The notes below the pieces were generated by a model. It made no database searches. It saw only the letters and a list, made by a program, of their open reading frames with translations, and had not been told where the DNA came from. From NCBI GenBank assembly GCA_021849295.1, contig JAJZTA010000003.1:62001-126000 (forward strand): a DNA stretch of 64,000 nt. The letters run 5' to 3'. This stretch comes from Pseudomonadota bacterium. Lineage in GTDB: Bacteria; Pseudomonadota; Alphaproteobacteria; Micavibrionales; UBA2020. The translations under genes were made by a program, and so were the position numbers. Positions 8,243 through 16,375 of this stretch are shown here, in pieces; within the stretch, counting starts at the first letter, position 1; each line of letters opens with the position of its first letter.

Positions 8243-9512
8243 TGTATTGATGCCGGCGCTTTCGCCGACGATGACAGAGGGCAAACTTGCCAAATGGGTC
8301 AAAAAAGAGGGCGACGCGGTCAAGGCCGGACAAGTCATCGCCGAAATCGAAACCGACAAGGCGACGATGGAAGTCGAAGCCGTCGACGAAGGCGTGATCG
8401 GCAAAATCCTCGTGCCCGAAGGCACGGACGGCGTCGCCGTCAACACGCTGATCGCCGTTCTGCTGGAAGAAGGCGAAACCGCCGCCGATATCAAGGCTGG
8501 TGCAGTACCTGCCCTGAAAGCGGCGGCTCCCGCGCCTGCACCTGCGACGCCGGTTAAAACCGTGATGCCTGCGAACACCCAAGGTGCCGCGCCGCAAAAG
8601 ACGGTCGCTCTGCTACCGCAAAAGGGCGGACGTATCTACGCTTCGCCGCTGGCGAAACGTCTGGCAAAGGAACGCGGAATCGATCTTTCGCGCGTGTCTG
8701 GCTCCGGTCCGCACGGACGGATCGTGAAATCCGATCTGGATAAAGCGCCAACCGCGGCCGCCGCGCCTGCAAAGTCCTCGGCACCGGCATCTTCCATCGA
8801 CGCGAAGGCTCTGGCGGATGCCTACGGCATTCCCTACACGCTGCAGCCGAATTCCGGCGTGCGCAAGGTCATCGCCCGCCGCCTGCTGGAATCGAAGCAG
8901 ACCGTGCCGCACTTTTATCTCACCGTCGATTGCGAGCTCGACGTGCTCCTCAAAATCCGCAAGGATTTGAACGAAGGCGCGGCGGATTTCAAGATTTCCG
9001 TCAACGACTTCATCATCAAGGCGACGGCGGCGGCGCTGGTCAAATTCCCCGCCGCGAACGTTTCGTGGACGGATGACGCTATCGTGCAATACACGCGTGC
9101 GGATGTGTCTGTCGCCGTGGCGACGCCGAACGGCCTCATCACGCCGATCATCAAGGACGCGGCGAACAAGAGCCTGAAGGTCATTTCCATCGAGATGAAG
9201 GAACTTGCCGCCAAAGCGCGCGACGGAAAATTGCAACCCGCGGAATTTCAGGGCGGGACGATCTCGGTTTCCAACCTCGGCATGTTCGGCATCCGCGAAT
9301 TCGGCGCGATCATCAATCCGCCGCAGGGCGCGATCCTCGCCGTCGGCGCGGGCGAGCAACGCGCGGTCATCAAGGACGGCGTCGTGAAGCCCGCCACGGT
9401 GATGACCGTCACCATGTCGCTTGACCACCGCGCGATCGACGGGGCGGTCGGCGCGGAATTTTTGCAAATCTTCAAGAAACTGATCGAAAGCCCGATGAGC
9501 CTCATCCTATGA
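8232..9512 (+). CDS. pdhC: Pyruvate dehydrogenase E2, dihydrolipoyl acetyltransferase
   Basis: This 426-residue E2 core subunit transfers the acetyl group from lipoamide to CoA. Domain order: one lipoyl domain (1-80, Lys43), an Ala/Pro linker, the peripheral-subunit-binding domain at about 136-172 ([17 protein letters not shown] and [13 protein letters not shown]), a second Ala-rich linker, and the acyltransferase domain from about 205 ([20 protein letters not shown]) to the catalytic [16 protein letters not shown] near the end. It overlaps pdhB by 11 bases and lpd by 4 (ATGA). Its lipoyl domain is a close copy of that of PdhB at protein and DNA level. Confidence 0.97.
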   Translation: MPLNVLMPALSPTMTEGKLAKWVKKEGDAVKAGQVIAEIETDKATMEVEAVDEGVIGKILVPEGTDGVAVNTLIAVLLEEGETAADIKAGAVPALKAAAPAPAPATPVKTVMPANTQGAAPQKTVALLPQKGGRIYASPLAKRLAKERGIDLSRVSGSGPHGRIVKSDLDKAPTAAAAPAKSSAPASSIDAKALADAYGIPYTLQPNSGVRKVIARRLLESKQTVPHFYLTVDCELDVLLKIRKDLNEGAADFKISVNDFIIKATAAALVKFPAANVSWTDDAIVQYTRADVSVAVATPNGLITPIIKDAANKSLKVISIEMKELAAKARDGKLQPAEFQGGTISVSNLGMFGIREFGAIINPPQGAILAVGAGEQRAVIKDGVVKPATVMTVTMSLDHRAIDGAVGAEFLQIFKKLIESPMSLIL

Positions 9513-10897
9513 CAGAACAAAATTTCGACATCATTATCATCGGGGGCGGCCCCGGCGGCTATGTGGCGGCCATCCGCGCGGCGCAACTCGGCATGAAGAC
9601 CGCCGTGGTCGAACGCGAGCATCTCGGAGGCATCTGCCTCAACTGGGGCTGCATCCCGACCAAGGCGCTGTTGCGCTCGGCGGAGATTTATCATCTGATG
9701 CACCGCGCCGCGGAGTTCGGCCTCAAAGCCGACAACATCAGCTTCGATTTCTCCAAAATCATCGAAAGATCAAGAAAAGTATCGGCGCAGCTTTCCGCGG
9801 GCGTCAAACATCTCCTCAAGAAAAACAAGGTCACGGTCTTCGACGGAACTGCAAAGCTGCTGGGGAAGGGCAAGGTCTCCGTCGACGGCAAAACGGAATT
9901 GAAAGCGCCGCATATCATCATCGCCACCGGCGCGCGGGCGCGCGTTCTGCCGGGTCTGGAGCCGGACGGCAATCTGATCTGGAGCTACAAGGAAGCGATG
10001 GTGCCGAAAGACATGCCGAAATCCGTGCTGGTGGTCGGTTCGGGTGCGATCGGCGTTGAATTCGCCAGCTTCTACAACAGCCTCGGCGCGCAAGTGACGA
10101 TCGCCGAAGTGATGGACCGCATCGTGCCGGTCGAGGACGCGGAAATTTCCGCTTTCGTCCGCAAGCAGTTCGAAAAGCAGGGGATGAAAATCCTCACCTC
10201 CGCCAAGGTGGTGAAACTCGAAAAATCCAAAACCAACGTCACCGCGCACATCGAAGTCGGCGGCAAGGTGGAGAAGATCGTCGTCGATCGCGTGATTTCC
10301 GCTGTCGGCATCGCAGGCAACGTCGAGAACATCGGCCTTGAAAACACCAAGGTAAAAGTCGACCGCGGGCACATCGTCATCAACGAATGGATGCAGACCG
10401 CGGAGCCGGGCGTGTACGCCATCGGCGATGTCGCGGGGCCGCCGTGGCTGGCGCACAAGGCGAGCCATGAGGGCGTGATCTGCGTCGAAAAAATCAAAGG
10501 CGTGGCGGACGCGCATCCGCTTAAAACGGAGAATATTCCGGGCTGCACCTATTGCACGCCGCAAATAGCCTCGGTCGGCCTCACCGAAGCGAAAGCCAAG
10601 GAAAAAGGCTATCAGGTCAAGGTCGGAAAATTCCCCTTCATCGGCAACGGCAAGGCCATCGCGCTGGGCGAGCCGGAAGGCATGGTCAAGACGGTGTTCG
10701 ATGCCAAGACGGGCGAACTCCTCGGCGCGCACATGGTCGGCGCGGAAGTGACGGAGTTGATCCAGGGCTATGGCGTCGCCAAGTCGCTGGAAACGACGGA
10801 GCTCGACCTGATGCACGCCGTCTTCCCGCACCCGACGCTCTCCGAAATGATGCACGAAAGCGTGCTGGATGCGTACGGCAGGGCTATCCACTTCTAA
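9509..10897 (+). CDS. lpd: Dihydrolipoyl dehydrogenase (E3)
   Basis: This 462-residue FAD enzyme reoxidises dihydrolipoamide with NAD+. Motifs in order: FAD-binding IIGGGPGGYVAAIRAAQLG at 11-29, the redox disulfide GGICLNWGCIPTKA, the NAD-binding VVGSGAIGVEFASFYNSLG, the second FAD motif VYAIGDVAGPPWLAHKASHE and the C-terminal interface with the catalytic pair HAVFPHPTLSEMMHE. The ATGA overlap with pdhC makes it the last gene of the pdh operon. In this location it is expected to serve pyruvate dehydrogenase and perhaps other 2-oxoacid complexes. Confidence 0.97.
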   Translation: MTEQNFDIIIIGGGPGGYVAAIRAAQLGMKTAVVEREHLGGICLNWGCIPTKALLRSAEIYHLMHRAAEFGLKADNISFDFSKIIERSRKVSAQLSAGVKHLLKKNKVTVFDGTAKLLGKGKVSVDGKTELKAPHIIIATGARARVLPGLEPDGNLIWSYKEAMVPKDMPKSVLVVGSGAIGVEFASFYNSLGAQVTIAEVMDRIVPVEDAEISAFVRKQFEKQGMKILTSAKVVKLEKSKTNVTAHIEVGGKVEKIVVDRVISAVGIAGNVENIGLENTKVKVDRGHIVINEWMQTAEPGVYAIGDVAGPPWLAHKASHEGVICVEKIKGVADAHPLKTENIPGCTYCTPQIASVGLTEAKAKEKGYQVKVGKFPFIGNGKAIALGEPEGMVKTVFDAKTGELLGAHMVGAEVTELIQGYGVAKSLETTELDLMHAVFPHPTLSEMMHESVLDAYGRAIHF

Positions 10898-10904
10898 ATC
10901 GCGC

Positions 10905-10933
10905 TTGACAGTTTCATAATGCGCTGCTACGTT
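10905..10933 (+). promoter_or_regulatory. Promoter placed for a leaderless small ORF
   Basis: TTGACA at 10905-10910 is a perfect -35. After 17 bases comes TACGTT at 10928-10933, which extended upstream reads GCTACGTT, similar to alphaproteobacterial -10 elements (GCTANAWC). The predicted start of transcription falls on the ATG at 10940. It may also serve the gene at 11094. Confidence 0.5.
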
Positions 10934-10939
10934 GCGCCC

Positions 10940-11017
10940 ATGCAATCGATCATACCTTACATGGCCGCACTGGCCTCGATCTTCCTCTTCACGACGGCGA
11001 CCGTCTGGTGGCGCTGA
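10940..11017 (+). CDS. Possible 25-residue membrane peptide
   Basis: ATG at 10940 to TGA at 11015 encodes MQSIIPYMAALASIFLFTTA followed by TVWWR. It is almost entirely one hydrophobic helix ending in Trp-Trp-Arg, as in many small single-pass membrane proteins. There is no Shine-Dalgarno, but a perfect -35 box begins exactly 35 bases upstream, so the ATG could be the 5' end of a leaderless mRNA. Whether it is translated is unproven; it could be a chance frame in the leader of the gene at 11094. Confidence 0.4.
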   Translation: MQSIIPYMAALASIFLFTTATVWWR

Positions 11018-11093
11018 GCGCCCGTATTTTGCATCCGCGGCTCTGACCGCCTTTTCCCGCATTCATAACTGATTTCTCATTCAGGAGACAACT

Positions 11094-12380
11094 ATGTCAC
11101 GTGTCATTCGCACGGGGGGCAGCGCCATTTTGCGCTCCCGCGCCGCGGTCGAGCTGTATCTGCTCGCCAAGGCCGAAAAAAACGCCAATGGCGTCATCGG
11201 AACCGAACTGGAACTCTTTGTCAGCACGCAAGAAGGCAAGCCTATTTCTTACGCGCAAATCGAAAAGCTTTTTGACCATATCGCGGCGAAAACGGACGCG
11301 GAAAAAAGCACGGAGAGCGGCCATGTCGTCGCGCTGCATATTGCGGATGTGGGCGACGTCTGTCTCGAGCCGGGCGGGCAGGTGGAGCTTTCCACCAAGC
11401 CTTGCAAGGATTTGGCTGAGCTGGAAGAGGCCAACAAAACCCTGCGCGCCGTGCTAGACGAGGCAACGGCGCATTTTGATCTCAAGGTTACAGGACAGGG
11501 GCATATGCCGTCGTTCTTAAAAGCGGAGGACATGCCGCGCTCGCGATTCGGGGCGTATTACGATTATTGCCGCTACGAAATCGGCGCGGCGGCGGAAGAG
11601 CTGATCAAAACCATGAAATCCGTCTGCAGCCTGCAGGTGAACGTCGATCCGATGGGCAAGGATTTTCACAAGATTTACCGTGCTCTGCTGCTGCTCGATG
11701 TCGCGGCGGCGTTCAATCAGGTATCAGAACGGCGCGACCGGCTGGGCCGGACTTATTCACACTATTTCGGCGCGCAGACCCAGCCGGTGTTCGAGGCGCT
11801 GGGCGCGAAATCGAACAGGGAACTCGTGCCGCTGCTGGTCGACCGCCTGCTGACTTTGAAAGTGCCGTTTATCCCCGACAATTCGCCGGAAGGCTTTAAA
11901 AGCACGCGGGAGGTTTTCGGCGCGCCGCCGACGGTGGGCGAGTTGCTGGAGAAGGGCAAGCTGACAAAGGAAATCCTCGACAACGTGCTGAGCCTGCAAC
12001 TGACGCCGCCCAATCTGCGCCGTCACGGCGTGGTCGAGACGCGGCTGATGGACAGCGTGGATACGACCGAAGATGTGATGCGCGTTGCGCGCCGTTACAG
12101 GGCTGCCGCTTATGACGCATCGTCGCGCGCGCGGCTGCTGAAACGGTTCAAAAAAGCCGATCCGGATTTGCTGCGCGCTGCGTTCAACGCGCGGGCAGAG
12201 ATGCCGCGGAAAAAACTGCTGAAGATGGATATCGGCGGCGGCCTGACGGCGGGCGATCTGGCGGCGGAAGCGAAAAGCTTTATGCCGCGTGGCGCAGCTT
12301 CTTCAGCTCTTTCTTCGAAAGGCTCTTCGGCGGCACGACCTTCACCACGTCGCCGACCTGCAAAGCGTCGTAGACCTTGA
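11094..12380 (+). CDS. Glutamate-cysteine ligase (GCS2)-like protein
   Basis: This 428-residue protein has the GCS2-type pattern: an early GTELELFV (substrate/metal glutamates), a later EPGGQVELSTKPCKDLAELE segment, LQVNVDPMGKDFHKIYRALL with a helical stretch like the family core, and a C-terminal helical region. The family ligates glutamate to cysteine or related amines; the exact substrate is not clear because the later conserved ANSP-type region is diverged (AFNQVSERRDRLGRTYS). An AGGAG site precedes the ATG. The last 34 codons run antisense into the L,D-transpeptidase gene and give a low-complexity Ser/Arg/Pro tail, suggesting read-through past an ancestral stop. Confidence 0.65.
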   Translation: MSRVIRTGGSAILRSRAAVELYLLAKAEKNANGVIGTELELFVSTQEGKPISYAQIEKLFDHIAAKTDAEKSTESGHVVALHIADVGDVCLEPGGQVELSTKPCKDLAELEEANKTLRAVLDEATAHFDLKVTGQGHMPSFLKAEDMPRSRFGAYYDYCRYEIGAAAEELIKTMKSVCSLQVNVDPMGKDFHKIYRALLLLDVAAAFNQVSERRDRLGRTYSHYFGAQTQPVFEALGAKSNRELVPLLVDRLLTLKVPFIPDNSPEGFKSTREVFGAPPTVGELLEKGKLTKEILDNVLSLQLTPPNLRRHGVVETRLMDSVDTTEDVMRVARRYRAAAYDASSRARLLKRFKKADPDLLRAAFNARAEMPRKKLLKMDIGGGLTAGDLAAEAKSFMPRGAASSALSSKGSSAARPSPRRRPAKRRRP

Positions 12381-12792
12381 CGATGTCTTCCGGCGCGAAG
12401 ACGATGCAGCCTTCCGAGTTCGGTGTTCCGAGCTTGCTTTTGTGGCTGGTGCCGTGGAGATAAATGGTGCGGTCTTTGGTGTTGCGGTTGTAGCGGTCCG
12501 CGCCCTCGAGCCAGAGGATGCGACCGAGAATCGGCGATTGGCCGGGGCGCTCCTTGCCGTCCCACAGGCCGCTGGCCACGCGCTCGTTGAAGATCGTGTA
12601 CAGCTGCATGCCGTCGCCGATCTTTTCCGACACGCGCAGTTTGCCAATCGGCGTGCGGAAGCTTTGCGCCTGGTTGCCGAGGCCGTTTCTTGCGGTCGAG
12701 ATGTTGAACACCTCTTTCAGGCGGCGCCCTTTGTAGAGGCGCGCCTTCTGGTGTTCGACGTCGACGATCAGCTTGTGCCTTCTTTTTATCAT
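12280..12792 (-). CDS. L,D-transpeptidase (YkuD family)
   Basis: This 170-residue YkuD-fold enzyme has the active-site signature visible as IYLHGTSHKSKLGTPNSEGC, with the catalytic Cys in SEGCI and the conserved His in LHGT. Such enzymes form 3-3 peptidoglycan cross-links or attach proteins to peptidoglycan in the periplasm. No convincing signal peptide is seen at the N-terminus (MIKRRHKLIVDVEHQKARLY), unusual for a periplasmic enzyme. The start overlaps the end of the Slt gene by 4 bases, so two cell-wall enzymes are coupled. The 3' end overlaps the convergent GCS2-like gene by 101 bases. Confidence 0.88.
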   Translation of the reverse strand: MIKRRHKLIVDVEHQKARLYKGRRLKEVFNISTARNGLGNQAQSFRTPIGKLRVSEKIGDGMQLYTIFNERVASGLWDGKERPGQSPILGRILWLEGADRYNRNTKDRTIYLHGTSHKSKLGTPNSEGCIVFAPEDIVKVYDALQVGDVVKVVPPKSLSKKELKKLRHAA

Positions 12793-14699
12793 TTCAGCGC
12801 CAGTATGGTTTTCGGGGGCTGTCCAAGTCTCAGCTGGTAAATATAATACGTTTCCAGAACTCTTTGTATATAATTTCTGGTCTCATAGATGGGGATTTCT
12901 TCTATCCATTTGATAATACTTATATTTTTATGACGTGGATCGCCGAATTCCTGCAGCCATATATCGACGTTTCTGGGACCGGCGTTGTAGGCGGCGATGG
13001 CCAGCGGGTAAGAACCGTTATAATCGTTCAGCAATTCCTGCAAATAGGCCGTGCCGAGCTTGATGTTGTAGCGCGGGTCGGTGAGCGCCTCGCGGTTGTA
13101 GCGGATGCCGATTCGCCGCGCGATCACTTGCGCCGTGCGCGGCATGAGCTGCATCAGCCCCAGCGCGCCGGCGGGGCTTTCGATGTCGGCGTCGAACATG
13201 CTTTCGCGGTGCACGACGGCATGTATCAGCGCGTCGTCGTGATGCCCCGTCGAAAGCGCGGGCAGCAGCGGATAGCCCTCGGGATACATGGAGGTGCCGA
13301 GCATCTGCTGCATGCGCATGTTGGCCATGACGGCGAATTGCGGACGCTTGACCTGATAGGCGAGGCGGGCGAGCAGGGTGAAGTCGGGGCGCGTCTCCGA
13401 CGTGTAAAGCAGCTTGTAGAAGAAAGGATCGGCTTCTTCCACCAGACCGGCTTTGTTCAGTAGGCGGATGACGCGCACAAGCTCGTTGGCGTCGAAATCA
13501 TGAATATCGTCGGCGGACACGGGCGCATCGTGAAAATTGGCGGCATTCTCGGGTTTTTTGTAGAAGGCCTCGTAGGCCAGTTGGCCGTAGAACGTGGAAG
13601 GGTACTGCGTCGCGGTGCGTGCCCATTTGCGCGCGGTTTTGCGCCATCCCATTTTTTCCGCCGCACGGGAGAGCCAGTAGGCGCCGCGCGCGCAGGAAAT
13701 GGCGGATTCCGCGACGCTGTAGAATTTCTCGAAGTGCATGTAGGCAGGACGCGGACGGCCCAGAAAGTCGAGGTCGAGCCAGCCGAGCGTCCATTCTTTC
13801 GTGATGTAATGGTCGCCGCTTTTGACCTTGCTGTCGTTGATGAGGTCGAAGGCGCGGCTGAAGTCCTTTTTCTCGATCGCGCGGCGGGCGAGAATGTCGC
13901 GCTCGCGCCACCACAGGCCGGGGTGCGGCGGATTTGCCGGCTCCTGCCGGAGCAGAAGATAGGCGCCGGTGTCGTGTTTTTCCATCCGCTGCCAGCGGAC
14001 GCGCGCGTATATCAGGCCGGGATCGCTACGCTCGGCGCGCGGAATGCGCCGCACTAGACGGGAAGCGTCGCGCGACCTGCGCGCGAGCGCGATGCGCGCT
14101 TTGGCCAGCCTGCGGCCTTTCTCTCCCACGTACGGAAACATATATTCCGCTTCGGCGAAACGGTCGGACCACAACAGGTTTTCCAGACGGTCATGCTGCA
14201 TTTGCGGCGACAATAATCTGCGGTACCGCGCGGCGAGGGCGCGGGTTTCCTTGCGTGTAAGTTTTGCATTTGCCCAGAACTGCGCGAGGGCGTCGTGTTC
14301 CTGTTTTTCAGCGTGACGGCGTTGAAGCGCGCGCATGTAGGCGTTGAAGGCCTCCGTTTTCTGCGGCGGGTGCTTGCCGAACCACGCGATGATCTGGTCC
14401 GCGTGGAGGCCGGAGATTTTGATACTGTTTTCGATTTGCTTGTCGAGGACGTAAAGCTCCGGCCAGCCGGAATTGGCGTTGGCGAAGGTGATAAGCGTTT
14501 GCGCGGGCAGGGGCTTGTCGGTCTGGGTGATCGTCAGCCACAGGACGAGCTTTTGCGCCAGCTGCTCATGGTCGTTCATCAGCATGGCGTTGTGCTGCCA
14601 TGCCGGCGATTTGTGGAGCCATTTGTTCCAGAAGGCGCTTTGGGCGGGCGTGCCGAGGCCAAAGGCCAGCAAAAATGCCGTAAAAACCCCAAAAAACAA
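12789..14699 (-). CDS. slt: Soluble lytic murein transglycosylase (start disrupted or unusual)
   Basis: A long superhelical N-terminal region is followed by the Slt lysozyme-like domain: ESMFDADIESPAGALGLMQL, MPRTAQVIARRIGI, DPRYNIKLGTAYLQELLNDY and AIAAYNAGPRNVDIWL, ending about 70 residues later. It cleaves the MurNAc-GlcNAc bond with anhydro-MurNAc formation. A signal peptide (LFFGVFTAFLLAFGLGTPAQS) is in frame but no normal start lies just before it. The frame continues open to 14939, deep inside dapA. The end given is the only near in-frame TTG (14699). A GTG at 14721 would give a perfect signal peptide if the six-T run at 14703-14708 were one base shorter. Confidence 0.85.
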   Translation of the reverse strand: MFFGVFTAFLLAFGLGTPAQSAFWNKWLHKSPAWQHNAMLMNDHEQLAQKLVLWLTITQTDKPLPAQTLITFANANSGWPELYVLDKQIENSIKISGLHADQIIAWFGKHPPQKTEAFNAYMRALQRRHAEKQEHDALAQFWANAKLTRKETRALAARYRRLLSPQMQHDRLENLLWSDRFAEAEYMFPYVGEKGRRLAKARIALARRSRDASRLVRRIPRAERSDPGLIYARVRWQRMEKHDTGAYLLLRQEPANPPHPGLWWRERDILARRAIEKKDFSRAFDLINDSKVKSGDHYITKEWTLGWLDLDFLGRPRPAYMHFEKFYSVAESAISCARGAYWLSRAAEKMGWRKTARKWARTATQYPSTFYGQLAYEAFYKKPENAANFHDAPVSADDIHDFDANELVRVIRLLNKAGLVEEADPFFYKLLYTSETRPDFTLLARLAYQVKRPQFAVMANMRMQQMLGTSMYPEGYPLLPALSTGHHDDALIHAVVHRESMFDADIESPAGALGLMQLMPRTAQVIARRIGIRYNREALTDPRYNIKLGTAYLQELLNDYNGSYPLAIAAYNAGPRNVDIWLQEFGDPRHKNISIIKWIEEIPIYETRNYIQRVLETYYIYQLRLGQPPKTILALK

Positions 14700-14786
14700 A
14701 GCTTTTTTGCCAGTACCGCACGCGGTTTGCTTGCGCGGGCGCCCAAGGGAGAGTATGGTAAGCGCTATTTTTAAAGGAGAACGGAC

Positions 14787-15743
14787 ATGGCCAAATCCAC
14801 TGCAAAAACCAGAACGAAATCCGCAGCACCCCGCATCGGCGGGTCTCTCGTGGCGCTCGCAACCCCCTTCCGCAACGGCAAGGTCGATCTGGACGCTTTT
14901 CAAAGTCTTGTCGAGTGGCATATTGCCAGCGGCACGCATGGATTAGTCCCCTGTGGTACGACGGGTGAAACACCCACCCTTCTTGACGCCGAACACAAAC
15001 GCGTGATTGAGGCTTGCATCGAGGCGGCGGACGGGCGCGTGCCGGTGATTGCCGGCGCCGGCTCCAACTCCACGCAAAAAGCCATCGATTTGGCGCGTTT
15101 TGCCGAGAAAAGCGGGGCGGATGCCATTCTAGTCATTACACCTTACTATAACAAGCCCACGCAGGAAGGTTTGTATCAGCACTTCAAGGCCGTCAACGAC
15201 GCCTGCGGTCTGCCCATAATCGCCTATAACGTGCCGGGCCGCACCGGCGTGGAGATTTCCGTCGAAACGGTTATCCGCATGGCGGGGCTGAAACGGGTCG
15301 CCGGCATCAAGGACGCGTCGGTCGATCTTTCGCGTCCGCTGCAGCTGCGTCTGGCGCTGGGAGACGATTTCATCCAGCTTTCGGGCGAGGACGCCACGGT
15401 TGCCGCCTATCTCGCGCAAGGCGGACACGGCTGCATTTCCGTCACCGCCAACGTCGCGCCGCAATTGTGCGCCGATTTGCACAATTACTGGCAAAAGAAA
15501 GACTGGAAGAATTTCGAGCGCGTGCGCGACATGCTCCTGCCGCTGCACAAGGCCCTGTTCGTCGAAACCAGCCCCGCGCCCGCGAAGTACTGCCTTGCGC
15601 GTCTCGGCAAATGCGCGGAAGACCTGCGTCTGCCGATGGTGCCGGTCTCCGCCGCCACCCGCAAGAAGCTCGACGACGCGATGGAGTTCGCCGGTTTGTT
15701 CAAAACGGGCCGCAAGAAGCTCAAGCCCGTGGGGAAACGCTGA
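14787..15743 (+). CDS. dapA: 4-hydroxy-tetrahydrodipicolinate synthase
   Basis: The 318-residue enzyme condenses pyruvate with aspartate semialdehyde in the lysine and meso-diaminopimelate pathway. Motifs: GLVPCGTTGETPTL, ITPYYNKPTQEGLYQHF with the catalytic Tyr, YNVPGRTGVEISVETV, and the Schiff-base Lys in VAGIKDASVD. An N-terminal Lys/Thr/Ala-rich arm of about 17 residues precedes the usual start (GGSLVALATPF), but AAAGGAGA at 14774-14781 supports this ATG. Divergent from slt, so wall-precursor synthesis and wall turnover genes share the intergenic region. Followed closely by smpB. Confidence 0.96.
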   Translation: MAKSTAKTRTKSAAPRIGGSLVALATPFRNGKVDLDAFQSLVEWHIASGTHGLVPCGTTGETPTLLDAEHKRVIEACIEAADGRVPVIAGAGSNSTQKAIDLARFAEKSGADAILVITPYYNKPTQEGLYQHFKAVNDACGLPIIAYNVPGRTGVEISVETVIRMAGLKRVAGIKDASVDLSRPLQLRLALGDDFIQLSGEDATVAAYLAQGGHGCISVTANVAPQLCADLHNYWQKKDWKNFERVRDMLLPLHKALFVETSPAPAKYCLARLGKCAEDLRLPMVPVSAATRKKLDDAMEFAGLFKTGRKKLKPVGKR

Positions 15744-15763
15744 AACTCTGGCGTTGATGTTCT

Positions 15764-16249
15764 ATGGCGGCGAAGAAGAAAAATAACGATCCGGAATCCA
15801 AGACCGTCGCCCAGAACCGCAAGGCGCGGTTCAACTACTTTATAGAAGACACGCTCGAGGCCGGCATCATGCTGACGGGGACTGAAGTGAAGTCCCTGCG
15901 TTCGGGGCAGGCCAGCATCAACGAAAGCTATGCCGATGTGAAGGAGGGCGCGCTTTATCTTCTCAACGCCCATATCCCCGAATACACCAAGGCGCACGGC
16001 AAACTGCAGCACGAAGTCCGCAGACCGCGGAAATTGCTGCTGCACAGGCGCGAGATGGACAAACTGATCGGCGCCGTGCAGCGCAAGGGCACGACGATCG
16101 TTCCGCTGGCCATCTTTTTCAACAAGCGGGGGATCGCCAAGGTCAGCCTCGGAATCGCTTCGGGCAAGAAGCAGTACGACAAGCGCGAGACCGAAAAGAA
16201 GCGCGACTGGCAGCGCGAAAAAAGCCGGATTATGCGTGAAAAGAACTGA
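15764..16249 (+). CDS. smpB: SsrA-binding protein SmpB
   Basis: This 161-residue tmRNA-binding protein is needed for trans-translation. Motifs: [54 protein letters not shown], and the basic tail [20 protein letters not shown]. Length is normal. It lies 20 bases after dapA, a common alphaproteobacterial pairing. No ssrA gene was seen in the adjoining short gaps. Confidence 0.97.
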   Translation: MAAKKKNNDPESKTVAQNRKARFNYFIEDTLEAGIMLTGTEVKSLRSGQASINESYADVKEGALYLLNAHIPEYTKAHGKLQHEVRRPRKLLLHRREMDKLIGAVQRKGTTIVPLAIFFNKRGIAKVSLGIASGKKQYDKRETEKKRDWQREKSRIMREKN

Positions 16250-16375
16250 TTAGCTCATTTATTTAACGTAATGTGGTAATCCGGACTTGCCATCCTTGAT
16301 AACGTTAGGCATATTTCGACGACCCCGATTCATGGGGTGACGATCATTACAGGGTAACAAAAAGGAAAAAAGACG

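Noticed and set aside
6209-8578. 789-codon open frame on the minus strand across the pdh operon
   Set aside because: It is antisense to pdhA, the SIMPL-like gene, pdhB and pdhC, which all have clear family motifs; the translation is Arg/His/Asp-rich, typical of antisense frames in GC-rich DNA.
14700-14939. Extended N-terminus of the Slt transglycosylase up to 14939
   Set aside because: It would put 80 residues in front of the signal peptide and lie antisense to the start of dapA.
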